The notes under the pieces are model-generated. The model ran no database searches. It saw nothing but the letters and a program-made list of their open reading frames with translations, and had not been told where the DNA came from. DNA of 64,000 bases from Nitratireductor arenosus. Its GTDB lineage: Bacteria; Pseudomonadota; Alphaproteobacteria; Rhizobiales; Rhizobiaceae. Numbering within the stretch: position 1 is the stretch's first letter; each line of letters begins with the position of its first letter. Below, piece by piece: positions 55,733-64,000 of the stretch. The position numbers and the translations under genes were made by a program. Where the stretch lies: assembly GCF_009742725.1 (NCBI RefSeq), contig NZ_WPHG01000001.1, forward strand, positions 780,001 through 844,000, given 5' to 3'.

Positions 55733-57333
55733 TGACAGCCGGCCCTCCCCGGGCCGGCTTCGCCGCGCTCGCCTTCATCGCGCTGCTGGTGGCGGGCGCG
55801 GGCGCCGGTCTGCTGTTAGAGGCGATGCGCGCGCCACAGGCGCTTGTCGCCGCGCCCGACGCCTATCTGCTGCGCGTTGTGCGCTTCACGCTGTGGCAAG
55901 CCCTACTGTCGACCGTGCTGTCGGTCGTGCCGGCGATCTTCGTGGCGCGCGCGCTGGCACGTCATCCAGCCTTTCCCGGCCGCACCCTAGTGCTGCGGCT
56001 GTTCGCGCTGCCGCTGGCCTTGCCGCCGCTGGTCGCCGCTCTCGGCATTCTGGCGCTGTTCGGCCGTTCGGGCCTGATCGCCGATCTTTATGCCGCGCTG
56101 GGCGTCGGGCGCTGGCCGGGCGCCTACGGTCTGGCCGGGATCCTGGTGGCCCATACCTTCTTCAACCTACCGCTCGCCACCCGTTTCCTGTTGCAGGCGC
56201 TCGACACCGTGCCGGCCGACCAGTGGCGGCTGGCCAGTCAGCTCGGCATGAACGCCCGCGCCCGTTTTCGCTTCATCGAATGGCCGGCGATCCGCGCCAG
56301 CCTCGGCGGCGTTGCGGGCATCGTCTTCATGCTATGCGTCACCTCCTTCACCATCGTCCTGGTACTGGGTGGCGGGCCGGCCGCGACCACGCTCGAAGTG
56401 GCGATCTACCAGGCGCTGCGCTTCGATTTCGATCCCGCGCGCGCTCTGGTCCTGACCGCGCTGCAACTCGCCCTGACCGGATTTGCCCTCTATTTGCTTT
56501 TCCGCCTCGGCGCGGACCTGACCGCCGAGGCCAATCCTTCGGTTTCAGCGCGGCGCTTCTCCGCGCCCGGAACCGGCGAACGCCTCGCCAATCTCTGCCT
56601 GATCGCGCTCGCCGCCACCTATGTCGCCGCGCCGCTGGCGGCTGTTCTGGTCGCCGGGCTGCGGGCCGACCTGCCGCGCCTGGCCGGCGAGGCAGCCGTT
56701 CATCGTGCCGCCGCGACCAGCCTCGTCCTGGCGGTCTGCGCTGCGGTCTTATGCCTGATGCTGACTTACGCGCTCGTCAGGACGCGCCACGCGCTGGCAG
56801 GCGCGCGCGCGGCAAACCCGGCCTCGCTCGCCGAACGCGCCATGGACCAGGGCGCCAGCCTGGTGCTTGTCGTGCCGCCGATCGTCCTGGGCGCGGGTTG
56901 GTTCGTCCTGTTGCGCCACTTCGCCAACGCCTTCGCCATCGCTCCGATCATGGTGATCACCGTCAATGCGGTGATGGCGATACCGTTCGCGCTCAGGGCG
57001 CTGCGCCCGGCCCACGATGCGGCGGCCGAAAGCCACGACCGGCTCTGCGCCAGTCTGGGCATCACCGGCTTCACCCGGTTGCGGCTGATCGACTGGCCCG
57101 CGCTGAGACGCCCGCTTCTGACCGCCTTCGCCTTCGCCATGGCACTGTCGCTCGGCGACCTCGGCGTGATCGCGCTGTTCGGCAGCGACCAGGTGCAGAC
57201 ATTGCCCTATCTGCTGTTCGCGCGTCTGGGCAGTTACCGCACCGCCGACGCGGCCGGGCTCGCGCTGGTGCTGGCGGTATTGTGCTTCGCTCTAATGCTG
57301 CTGGTCGACCAGCGCGGGAGGACATCACCCTGA
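55732..57333 (+). CDS. thiP: Thiamine/TPP ABC transporter permease ThiP
   Basis: A 533-residue permease made of two fused halves, about 12 helices in total. The first half contains EAA loop-like sequence [22 protein letters not shown], the second [20 protein letters not shown], both of which dock with ThiQ. The ATG at 55732-55734 overlaps the thiB stop (TGATG). The stop overlaps the apparent thiQ start, so all three subunits are coupled. Confidence 0.94.
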   Translation: MTAGPPRAGFAALAFIALLVAGAGAGLLLEAMRAPQALVAAPDAYLLRVVRFTLWQALLSTVLSVVPAIFVARALARHPAFPGRTLVLRLFALPLALPPLVAALGILALFGRSGLIADLYAALGVGRWPGAYGLAGILVAHTFFNLPLATRFLLQALDTVPADQWRLASQLGMNARARFRFIEWPAIRASLGGVAGIVFMLCVTSFTIVLVLGGGPAATTLEVAIYQALRFDFDPARALVLTALQLALTGFALYLLFRLGADLTAEANPSVSARRFSAPGTGERLANLCLIALAATYVAAPLAAVLVAGLRADLPRLAGEAAVHRAAATSLVLAVCAAVLCLMLTYALVRTRHALAGARAANPASLAERAMDQGASLVLVVPPIVLGAGWFVLLRHFANAFAIAPIMVITVNAVMAIPFALRALRPAHDAAAESHDRLCASLGITGFTRLRLIDWPALRRPLLTAFAFAMALSLGDLGVIALFGSDQVQTLPYLLFARLGSYRTADAAGLALVLAVLCFALMLLVDQRGRTSP

Positions 57334-58073
57334 CCCGTACCGACACCGGTCCCCCCACCGACATCGTTCTCGACCGGGTGGGCTTCGCCTATCCCGGCGG
57401 TACGGAGATGATTTTCGATCTTAACGTGCCCGCCGGGCAGGTTCTCGCCCTGATGGGCCCCAGCGGGTCGGGCAAGTCGACGCTGTTGTCGCTGATTGCC
57501 GGCTTCGAGACGCCGCGATCCGGCCGCATCCTGATCGGCGGCCGCGATGTCACGGCATTGTCGCCGGCCGCGCGGCCGGTCACGATGGTGTTTCAGGAAA
57601 ACAACCTGTTCGCCCATCTCGACGTCGCCGCGAATGTCGGGCTCGGCCGCGCGCCCAATCTGCGCCTCACCGAGTCTGACCACGTCGACGTGGCCGCGGC
57701 CCTTGCCCAGGTCGGCCTTGCCGGCAAGGAAAAGCGCCTGCCGCGCGAGCTGTCGGGCGGCGAACGGCAGCGCGTCGCGCTCGCCCGGGTTTTCGTACGC
57801 AATCGCCCCGTCCTGCTGCTCGACGAGCCCTTCGCCTCGCTGGGACCGGCCCTGCGCCAGGATATGCTCGCGATCGTGGCCGACCTTCAGCGAAAAACCG
57901 GCATGACAGTGGTCATGGTGACCCACAATCCCGACGACGCGCGCGCCATCGCGCCGCATCTCGCCTTCCTCGAGCATGGCCAGGTGGTTGAAACCGGCGC
58001 GACCGACCACATGTTTTCACACAAAGGCGGCGCGGCGCTGGGACGTTATCTCGGCGATACGCCGTCAAAATGA
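57330..58073 (+). CDS. thiQ: Thiamine/TPP ABC transporter ATPase ThiQ, apparent CTG start
   Basis: The ATPase of the ThiBPQ importer, 247 residues. Walker [10 protein letters not shown] is at 43-51, Q-loop VFQENNLF, signature [13 protein letters not shown], Walker [14 protein letters not shown], and H-loop VTHNPDD. The D-loop reads SLGP where most ABC proteins have SALD. No ATG, GTG or TTG precedes the first beta-strand. The CTG at 57330 fits best: GGGAGG lies eight bases before it and CTGA overlaps the thiP stop. An ATC at 57324 would be even rarer. Confidence 0.85.
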   Translation: MTRTDTGPPTDIVLDRVGFAYPGGTEMIFDLNVPAGQVLALMGPSGSGKSTLLSLIAGFETPRSGRILIGGRDVTALSPAARPVTMVFQENNLFAHLDVAANVGLGRAPNLRLTESDHVDVAAALAQVGLAGKEKRLPRELSGGERQRVALARVFVRNRPVLLLDEPFASLGPALRQDMLAIVADLQRKTGMTVVMVTHNPDDARAIAPHLAFLEHGQVVETGATDHMFSHKGGAALGRYLGDTPSK

Positions 58074-58124
58074 CGAATATCGGCCTCCGGTAACGGAAAG
58101 TTGCCCGCATGCCGCCAAAATTGT

Positions 58125-58142
58125 ACGCCACATATGTGGCGT
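58125..58142. promoter_or_regulatory. 18-base perfect palindrome in the M48 gene leader
   Basis: ACGCCACAT and ATGTGGCGT are perfect complements without a central gap. It is about 180-197 bases upstream of the M48 start and 51-69 bases past the thiQ stop. There is an A7 on the plus strand after it, not T, so it is not a terminator. A dimeric regulator could bind here. Confidence 0.45.
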
Positions 58143-58321
58143 TGCAAAAAAAGCGCTGGCGATATCGTTGATCATGGCGCATGGCCGAAACGGGTATGAC
58201 CCGCACCGGGCATCGCATATCGTTTGAAAGCGCCGCGTTTCGCCAGGCCAGGAAAGGGATCGTTCTGTCCACGACATGTCAGCCAACCCTAGCGGGGCAT
58301 CTGCCGGTGTTCCCCGCCCGC

Positions 58322-59782
58322 ATGGCGCGCCGTCTCGCCGGCGTGCTCGCGCTTGCACTGTGGGTTGGCGGCTGCCAGAGCCTGGATGGCGGCATAAGCG
58401 AGCAGGCTTTCGTTCCTTCCACCAATCCGGTGACCGTCGACACGGTAACGCGCAACGACCGGATGGTGGAATTGGCGCGCGCCCAGCACCCCCGCATCCT
58501 GGCGACCTATGGCGGCGAATATTCCGACCCGAAGCTCGAGCGTATGGTCGCCAAGGTTGTCGGCAGCCTGACGCTGGTTTCCGGCAGCCCCGACCAAACC
58601 TATCAGATCACTATCCTGAACTCTCCCAACGTCAACGCCTTCGCCTTGCCTGGAGGCTTCCTCTACGTGACGCGCGGGCTGCTGGCGCTCGCCAATGATT
58701 CGGCCGAGCTAGCCGCCGTCATCGCACACGAAATGGGTCATGTTACCGCCAATCACGGTCTTCAGCGACAGCAGAAGGAAGCCGAAGAACTGTTGGCTTC
58801 CAAGGTTGTCAGCGACGTTCTCGGCGGCAATCAGGTCGCCAAGGCCGCCCTGGTGCGCGGCAAGCTGCGTCTGGCACAATTCTCGCGCAACCAGGAACTG
58901 GAGGCCGACAAGATCGGCATCGGCATGATCGCTGAAGCCGGGTACGACCCCTATGCGGCCGCGCGCTTTCTACAGTCGATGGCTTCCTATTCCGATTTCC
59001 GCAGCATAAGCGGCGCCACCGACGCCAGCCTCGACTTCCTCGCCTCGCATCCGAACGCACCCCAACGCATCGATCTGGCGCGCGGCCATGCGCAGCGCCA
59101 GGCGCAGGCCGGCGCCGACGGCCGTGATCGCGATTCCTTCCTCGACGGGATCGACGGCATGCTGTTCGGCGATACACCCGAAGAAGGGTTCGTGCGCGGC
59201 AGTGACTTCCTGCATCCGCGCCTCGGCATAGCCTTCACCGTTCCCGACGGCTTCGTTATCGACAATTCTGCCACCGCCGTCACCGCTGCCGGTCCGGGTG
59301 ATGTCGCCATCCGCTTCGACGGCGTGACGCTTAAGCGCAGCGTTTCGCTCGAGGATTATCTGAAATCCGGCTGGGTCACCGGACTCGATCAAGGCAGCAT
59401 CCGCTCGATCAAAATCAATGGCAACGAGGCCGCGACCGCCCGTGCGCGCGCCGAGGGCTGGCAGTTCCACATCGCAGTCTTCCGCGCCGGCGGTCAGGCA
59501 TACCGCCTGCTGACGGCCGCACCGCAGGCAAGCAGCGCCCTGCTGCCGACGGCGAACACCGTGGCCGGTAGCTTCCGGATTCTCAGCGCCTCCGAACGGC
59601 GCAACCTCAAGCCTCTGCGCGTGCGGGTGGTGACGGTCAAGCCCGGAGAGACGGCGGGAACGCTCGCCGCGGGCATGAACGGTGTGGGGCGTGCGCTTGA
59701 GATGTTCCGACTGTTGAACGCGATGCCGCCCGGCGCCGGCGTTTCGGCCGGCGACCGGGTGAAGATCATCACCGACCGCTGA
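58322..59782 (+). CDS. M48 family metalloprotease lipoprotein (BepA-like)
   Basis: A 486-residue periplasmic zinc protease of the outer-membrane quality-control type. The start at 58322 gives a lipoprotein signal with cysteine 18 after LWVGG. The zinc motif HEMGH is at 136-140, with the third ligand in NQELEADKIG. The C-terminal part (PLRVRVVTVKPGETAGTLAAGM) resembles a LysM-like or BepA tail that touches peptidoglycan or partners. The frame is open 47 codons upstream without a signal. It converges on rpoH2. Confidence 0.88.
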   Translation: MARRLAGVLALALWVGGCQSLDGGISEQAFVPSTNPVTVDTVTRNDRMVELARAQHPRILATYGGEYSDPKLERMVAKVVGSLTLVSGSPDQTYQITILNSPNVNAFALPGGFLYVTRGLLALANDSAELAAVIAHEMGHVTANHGLQRQQKEAEELLASKVVSDVLGGNQVAKAALVRGKLRLAQFSRNQELEADKIGIGMIAEAGYDPYAAARFLQSMASYSDFRSISGATDASLDFLASHPNAPQRIDLARGHAQRQAQAGADGRDRDSFLDGIDGMLFGDTPEEGFVRGSDFLHPRLGIAFTVPDGFVIDNSATAVTAAGPGDVAIRFDGVTLKRSVSLEDYLKSGWVTGLDQGSIRSIKINGNEAATARARAEGWQFHIAVFRAGGQAYRLLTAAPQASSALLPTANTVAGSFRILSASERRNLKPLRVRVVTVKPGETAGTLAAGMNGVGRALEMFRLLNAMPPGAGVSAGDRVKIITDR

Positions 59783-59793
59783 TATTGTCTTAT

Positions 59794-59812
59794 CGGCCCC
59801 GGAGCTGGGCCG
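59794..59812. terminator. Hairpin between convergent M48 and rpoH2 genes
   Basis: CGGCCC and GGGCCG pair perfectly around a seven-base loop, eight to eleven bases from each stop codon. No T-run follows in either direction, so it may be a Rho-dependent or mRNA-stabilising structure rather than a true intrinsic terminator. Confidence 0.35.
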
Positions 59813-59821
59813 CCGAGAACT

Positions 59822-60691
59822 TTACGTCACGAATGGCGCTGCATCCGGATGGCGCTCAAGCAAGGCGATCTTCAGTTTCGCCAGCGCCCGGTTTTCGATC
59901 TGACGCACGCGCTCCTTGGAAACGCCGAGCCTGTCTCCGAGGCTTTCCAGCGTCGCTCCGCTCTCTCGCAGGCGACGCCTTTCGATGATCTCGCGCTCGC
60001 GCGGGTCCAGAAACTCCATCGCCTCACGGAGCCAACGGCTGCGGCGCTCGCCGTCAATCGTGCCGCCGACGGTTTGATCCTGCAAAGGCGCGTCCGAAAC
60101 CAGAAGATCCTGACGCTCCCCGCTCGGCCCGTCATCCCTGTCGCCAACAGGCGTGTTGAGCGATTGGTCCGGGGCGGAAAGCCGCGCATCCATCAGCGCC
60201 ACATCCGCCGACGACACGCCGATCGTACTCGCGATTCGATCGAACAGGACCCTGTCGGGCGCGCCGGGGACCAGGCGCGCGAGCTTGGCGCGCAAACGTC
60301 TGAGGCCAAAAAACAGGGCCTTTTGCGAGGAGCTGGTGCCGCCGCGCACGATCGACCAGTTGCGCAGGATGAAGTCCTGCATCGACGCGCGGATCCACCA
60401 CGCCGCGTAGGTCGAAAAGCGTACGCCTCGACCGGGATCGAACCTGGCGGCGGCCTCCAGCAACCCAACGTGCCCCTCCTGGATGAGTTCGCTCATCGGC
60501 AGCCCGTAGCGGCGAAACTTGGCGGCCATCGAGATGACGAGGCGCATATGCGCCACGACCACCTCGTGCAGCGCCTCTTGGTCCTGCCGTTCCTTCCAGC
60601 GCACCGTGAGCGCGTGTTCGTGTTCGCGCTGAAGATAGGGTGCCTTCATCGCCGCCCGCACCAGGCTGTTGTTCGCGATCTGTCTGCTCAT
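59822..60691 (-). CDS. rpoH: Second RpoH-type sigma factor
   Basis: A 289-residue sigma factor. Region 2 is MRLVISMAAKFRRYGLPMSELIQEGHVGLLEAAARFDPGRGVRFSTYAAWWIRA (given only in part as MSELIQEGHVGLL and FSTYAAWWIRA). The heat-shock box FILRNWSIVRGGTSSSQKALFF is intact, and region 4 ends RLGVSKERVRQIENRALAKL. It is more like rhizobial RpoH2 than RpoH1 in the QKALFFGLRRLR context. GGAGGG precedes the ATG at 60689-60691. Confidence 0.93.
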   Translation of the reverse strand: MSRQIANNSLVRAAMKAPYLQREHEHALTVRWKERQDQEALHEVVVAHMRLVISMAAKFRRYGLPMSELIQEGHVGLLEAAARFDPGRGVRFSTYAAWWIRASMQDFILRNWSIVRGGTSSSQKALFFGLRRLRAKLARLVPGAPDRVLFDRIASTIGVSSADVALMDARLSAPDQSLNTPVGDRDDGPSGERQDLLVSDAPLQDQTVGGTIDGERRSRWLREAMEFLDPREREIIERRRLRESGATLESLGDRLGVSKERVRQIENRALAKLKIALLERHPDAAPFVT

Positions 60692-60856
60692 GCGGCCCTC
60701 CGCTTGCGATGGCATACGCCACGTTCTACGCTTCCGCGGCCAGTCTGGATCAGCCGAACGCGGCGCGTTTAGAGAGCGTTGCCCTTGCCGGGATTATTGG
60801 TGCCAGGGGCGAGCCGGTCGGTTTGTGGTAAAACGCGGAAAAACGGCATTCGTTGC

Positions 60857-62647
60857 ATGATCACCATCGACCGGACCGACCTCGCCTTTCAACTGCACGA
60901 CCTGCTCGACACGGCGCGGCTTGCCGCGCATTCGCGTTTCGCCGACTATGATCGCGCCGCGATCGATGGCGTCCTCGACACGGCGGAACGGATCGCGATC
61001 AACCATTTCCTACCGCACGCGGCCTTGCTCGACGAAAACGAACCCGCCTTCGTCGACGGCAAGGTGGTCATGGATGACGCGGTGGGCGAAGCGTTACGGC
61101 ATTTTCGCGAGGCCGGCTTCTTCGGCGCCGCCTTCGACCGTGAATGGGGCGGGATGCAAATGCCGGAGACGGTCCGCCAAGCGGCCTCGTTCATATTCAT
61201 GATGGCCAATATAGGCACCTCCGGCTATCCCTTTCTGACCGCGGGCGCCGCCAATCTGCTCGCCAGTTTCGGAACCGTCGAGCAGAAAGAGCGGTTTCTG
61301 CGCCCGATGGTCGAGGGCCGCTTCTACGGAACGATGTGCCTGTCCGAGCCGCAAGCCGGCTCCTCGCTTGGCGACATCGTCACCAGCGCGTCGCCGGCCG
61401 ACGACGGCAGCTACCGGATTTCCGGCCGCAAGATGTGGATTTCGGGCGGCGACCAGGAGATTTCGGACAATATCGTCCACATGGTGCTCGCCCGCATCGA
61501 GGGCGCACCGCCCGGCGTGAAGGGCATATCCCTGTTCATCGTACCCAAATATCGTCTCGACCCCGATGGCATGGCCAGTGAGCGCAATGGCGTCGTCTTG
61601 GCCGGCCTCAATCACAAGATGGGGTATCGCGGCACGACCAACACCCTGCTTCATTTTGGCGAGGACGAGCCCGCGATCGGCTATCTGCTCGGCGAACCGC
61701 ATCGCGGCCTCGCCTACATGTTCCAGATGATGAACGAGGCGCGGATCGGCGTCGGCCTCGGCGCGGTGGCGCTGGCCGCGGCGGGATATCGCGCATCGCT
61801 TGCTTACGCCCGCGAGCGCCCGCAAGGACGCCATCCCGACGGCAAGGATCCATCCGGCCCGCCAGTGGCGATCATCGAGCACGCCGACATCAAACGCCTG
61901 CTTCTGGCCCAGAAGGCGGCCGTCGAAGGCGCGCTCGCGCTGGTGCTCTATTCGGCCGACCTGGTCGACCGTATCCGCGAGGCCGAGGATGAGCAGGCCC
62001 GCCGCGAGGACGAACTCCTGCTCGACCTCTTGACGCCGCTCGTGAAATCCTGGCCCTCCGAATATTGTCTTGAGGCCAACAAACACGCGATCCAGGTGCT
62101 GGGTGGTTATGGCTATACGCGCGACTATCCGGTCGAGCGGCTTTATCGCGACAACCGGCTGAACCCGATTCACGAAGGCACGCACGGGATCCAGGGCATG
62201 GATCTCCTTGGCCGCAAGATCACGCAAGCCGGTGGTGCCGGCGTCAGGACGCTGGCCGAGCGCGTCATGGCCGACATTAAGATGGCGCATACGCTGGACG
62301 GGCTCGCCGGCTTCGCCGAGACGCTGGCCACTCATCTCTCCGAAACGGTCGCCACCACCGGCAGACTTGCCCACGCCGTCGGGAAAAATCCGCGGCTGGG
62401 GCTTGCCAATGCGACGATCTATCTCGACATGCTCGGTCATGTCGTGATCGCCTGGATGTGGCTGAGGCAGGCGGTGGCCGCCGTCGGAAAGCGCGCGAAC
62501 GGCGACGGCGATCCCGACTTCCTCGACGGCAAACTCGCCGCCTGCCGTTATTTCTTCGCGCATGAACTGCCGGCCACGCGCGTCAAGCGCGACCTTCTCG
62601 ACAGTCTCGACGACACGACGCTGTCAATGAAACCCGACTGGTTCTGA
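60857..62647 (+). CDS. Acyl-CoA dehydrogenase with extra C-terminal domain (FadE/DmdC-like)
   Basis: A 596-residue flavoprotein. The first 400 residues are the usual dehydrogenase fold: GGMQMPETVRQAASF, YGTMCLSEPQAGSSLGDI for FAD/acyl contacts and YGYTRDYPVERLYRDNRLNPIHEGTHGIQ with the catalytic-base region. The remaining C-terminal domain (from RTLAERVMADIKM) is the family-specific extension. 3-methylmercaptopropionyl-CoA dehydrogenase (DmdC) has this architecture, as do others, so the substrate is open. It diverges from rpoH2. Confidence 0.88.
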   Translation: MITIDRTDLAFQLHDLLDTARLAAHSRFADYDRAAIDGVLDTAERIAINHFLPHAALLDENEPAFVDGKVVMDDAVGEALRHFREAGFFGAAFDREWGGMQMPETVRQAASFIFMMANIGTSGYPFLTAGAANLLASFGTVEQKERFLRPMVEGRFYGTMCLSEPQAGSSLGDIVTSASPADDGSYRISGRKMWISGGDQEISDNIVHMVLARIEGAPPGVKGISLFIVPKYRLDPDGMASERNGVVLAGLNHKMGYRGTTNTLLHFGEDEPAIGYLLGEPHRGLAYMFQMMNEARIGVGLGAVALAAAGYRASLAYARERPQGRHPDGKDPSGPPVAIIEHADIKRLLLAQKAAVEGALALVLYSADLVDRIREAEDEQARREDELLLDLLTPLVKSWPSEYCLEANKHAIQVLGGYGYTRDYPVERLYRDNRLNPIHEGTHGIQGMDLLGRKITQAGGAGVRTLAERVMADIKMAHTLDGLAGFAETLATHLSETVATTGRLAHAVGKNPRLGLANATIYLDMLGHVVIAWMWLRQAVAAVGKRANGDGDPDFLDGKLAACRYFFAHELPATRVKRDLLDSLDDTTLSMKPDWF

Positions 62648-62696
62648 ACGTCTTGGCCGAGCGCCCGTAGGAGCCGCCTCAAAACCCGCCTCGGCG

Positions 62697-63944
62697 TTAC
62701 GCCCGATGCGGGAAGTCCACCACGAACCGCGCCCCGCCGCCCTCCGGCGTTTCGAGCCGCACGCTCGCGCCGTGATGATTCGCGATCTGGCGCACGAGCG
62801 ACAGACCGAGCCCCCAGCCGCCCGCCGTCTCGCTGCGGCCGGCCGGCCGGTAGAACGGCTCGAACACCCTTGCGCTTTCGCTCTCCGGAACGCCCTTGCC
62901 ATGATCCTCGACGCTCAACCGGACAAACTCCGGCGTCTGCACCACACTGGCCGTCACCGGGCGGGCGCCGTGACGCAGCGCGTTCTGCATAAGATTGCGC
63001 ACCAGACGAGTGATCAGGCGCGGCTCGCCGGTGATCTGCGCCGGCCGGCCGCCGACCGAAACCTGCTGGCGCGCGCCCTCTTCCGTGACCAGTGCCAGCA
63101 GATCCAGCGTCTGGCTGTTTTCCAGCCGCTCGAGATGGGCGAGCCGGCTTGCCAGCAGAATCTCGTCGACCAGTTCGTCGACCTCGGCCAGGTTGCGAAC
63201 GATTTCCTGCTTGGTGGTCTCTGCCGGCGAACGCTCGTAAAGGTCGATTGCCATGCGCAGCCGGGCGAGCGGCGAGCGCAGTTCATGACTGGCATTGGCG
63301 AGCAGGCTGCGGTGGGCGAGGATCAGACGCTCGATCTGGGCCGCTGCGCGGTTGAAGCTTTTTGCCACGGCGGCGACCTCGTCGCGGCCGCGATCGTCGA
63401 CGCGCGTCATCAGCGCCCCCTCGCCCCAGGCGTCGACCCCCCGTCGCAGCCGTTCCAGACGCCGCGTCAATTGCCGCACGACCGGGTAGGCAGCGATACC
63501 GATCACGCCGGCGATCAATGCCAGATAGGCGATCGGATTACGGCCGGAAGGTCCGAACGGCCTGTCCATGCGCGCGGCCAGCGCGCGCCCGTCAGGAAGC
63601 CGCATGACGAAGACATGTCCATCCTCGCGCCGCGCGTGCCGACCGTGCCGGTCCAGCACCACCGCGTCGATCGGCGCGCCGGCGCGAGCCAGAACGAGGC
63701 CGTCCCGGTCGAACAGGGTAAGATCGGTATCGAACGTCTCGGAAAGACGTCTTAGCGTCGCCGCGATTTCCTCCGGCCTGCCGTCGGCTGGCAGGATCGC
63801 CGCCACGAACAGGTCACGCTGGGCGCGCCAGCCAGTGTCGCGTTCGTCCAGGCCGATACGCACAACGACGGCGCCAACGACCGCCACGACCGCGAGGCTC
63901 GCCAGCAAGGTCAGGTATATCTTGAGAAAAAGACTGCCGCGCAT
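62697..63944 (-). CDS. Sensor histidine kinase
   Basis: A 415-residue two-component kinase. TM1 at about 9-30, a periplasmic segment to about 138, TM2 at 139-157, then a HAMP-like linker, HisKA with the phospho-accepting histidine at 220 (ANASHELRSPLARLRMAI), and HATPase boxes NLMQNALRHGARP, DHGKGVPESE and GGWGLGLSLVRQ. It should pair with a response regulator just upstream, whose last codons may be at 63975-64000. Stimulus not inferable from sequence. Confidence 0.93.
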   Translation of the reverse strand: MRGSLFLKIYLTLLASLAVVAVVGAVVVRIGLDERDTGWRAQRDLFVAAILPADGRPEEIAATLRRLSETFDTDLTLFDRDGLVLARAGAPIDAVVLDRHGRHARREDGHVFVMRLPDGRALAARMDRPFGPSGRNPIAYLALIAGVIGIAAYPVVRQLTRRLERLRRGVDAWGEGALMTRVDDRGRDEVAAVAKSFNRAAAQIERLILAHRSLLANASHELRSPLARLRMAIDLYERSPAETTKQEIVRNLAEVDELVDEILLASRLAHLERLENSQTLDLLALVTEEGARQQVSVGGRPAQITGEPRLITRLVRNLMQNALRHGARPVTASVVQTPEFVRLSVEDHGKGVPESESARVFEPFYRPAGRSETAGGWGLGLSLVRQIANHHGASVRLETPEGGGARFVVDFPHRA

Positions 63945-63974
63945 GAGCCGATTCCGGTCGAGACAACGAGAAAA

Positions 63975-64000
63975 CTAGATATCGTCCTGGTAGCGCGCGA
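63975..64000 (-). CDS. Possible end of a response regulator gene, cut by the window
   Basis: The minus strand reads in frame ARYQDDI then a TAG stop, 31 bases upstream of the kinase start. Response regulator genes usually precede their kinases closely, so this is a guess based on position. Only eight codons are visible. Confidence 0.3.

Noticed and set aside
1-64000. CRISPR arrays, tRNA or rRNA genes, insertion sequences, prophage
   Set aside because: No regularly spaced repeats, no tRNA cloverleaf with CCA-type end, no transposase, integrase or phage structural gene was recognised.

Overview
The window is a GC-rich, densely packed chromosomal segment of an alphaproteobacterium, almost certainly of the order Hyphomicrobiales (Rhizobiales). 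The evidence is the gene content and order: ruvC-ruvA-ruvB, ybgC-tolQ-tolR-tolA-tolB-pal-cpoB-tilS-ftsH, tkt-gap-pgk-fba, DUF4164-zapA, and lineage-restricted families (RcdA/DUF1465, GapR/DUF2312, DUF1192, DUF1244, DUF4164). CtrA-type TTAA-N7-TTAA boxes and two RpoH sigma factors agree with this. I see no prophage, insertion sequence, CRISPR array, tRNA or rRNA, so this reads as core chromosome with a few accessory insertions.

Layout. 0-5.6 kb: the end of one rpoH, a conserved single-pass membrane protein, purA and ftsH. 5.7-13.2 kb: the Tol-Pal envelope operon plus tilS on the minus strand. 13.2-15.1 kb: a secreted GH5 glycosidase and a small flavin-fold protein. 15.2-18.3 kb: the ruvCAB resolvase operon and a TauE-type exporter. 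18.3-19.2 kb: rcdA, a candidate small RNA and two perfect CtrA boxes. 19.2-25 kb: an acyl-CoA synthetase, a 5-formyl-THF cyclo-ligase with a probable 6S RNA upstream, and a MoxR/GNAT/VWA group. 25-30.2 kb: a WYL regulator, VOC, DJ-1 and DUF1127 group, an SDR and propionyl-CoA synthetase. 30.4-39.1 kb: an SGNH hydrolase and central carbon genes fba, pgk, gap and tkt, with a K+/H+ antiporter inserted between gap and pgk. 39.3-41.9 kb: DUF4164, zapA, gapR, a quinone oxidoreductase and DUF1192. 42-51.5 kb: an MFS transporter, an ArsR regulator, two DUF465 genes, purEK, rpmJ, a TPR protein, a hydrolase, pyk with DUF1036, and amidohydrolase and DUF1244 genes. 51.5-58.1 kb: a GNAT protein, an Uup-like ABC-F protein, thiN, and a TPP riboswitch with thiBPQ. 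58.3-64 kb: an M48 lipoprotein protease, rpoH2, an acyl-CoA dehydrogenase and a sensor kinase.

The most interesting signals are in non-coding DNA. (1) The operator CTGACA-N6-TGTCAG occurs twice exactly and once with one mismatch, 37-49 bp upstream of three start codons: VOC, DUF1127/DJ-1, and a flavin-fold gene 11 kb away. The WYL regulator next to the first two is the obvious candidate to bind it, which would define a small uncharacterised regulon. (2) A ~96-nt candidate sRNA has an anti-Shine-Dalgarno hairpin loop and an intrinsic terminator. Its putative -35 region lies inside a perfect CtrA box, and a second perfect CtrA box precedes the adjacent rcdA gene. (3) The thiBPQ leader is a TPP riboswitch followed by a helix that covers the thiB ribosome binding site. 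(4) thiQ appears to start at CTG, overlapping the thiP stop. (5) A TTTNAATCGATTNAAA palindrome sits upstream of fba. All function assignments come from reading protein motifs and context; no database search was possible.
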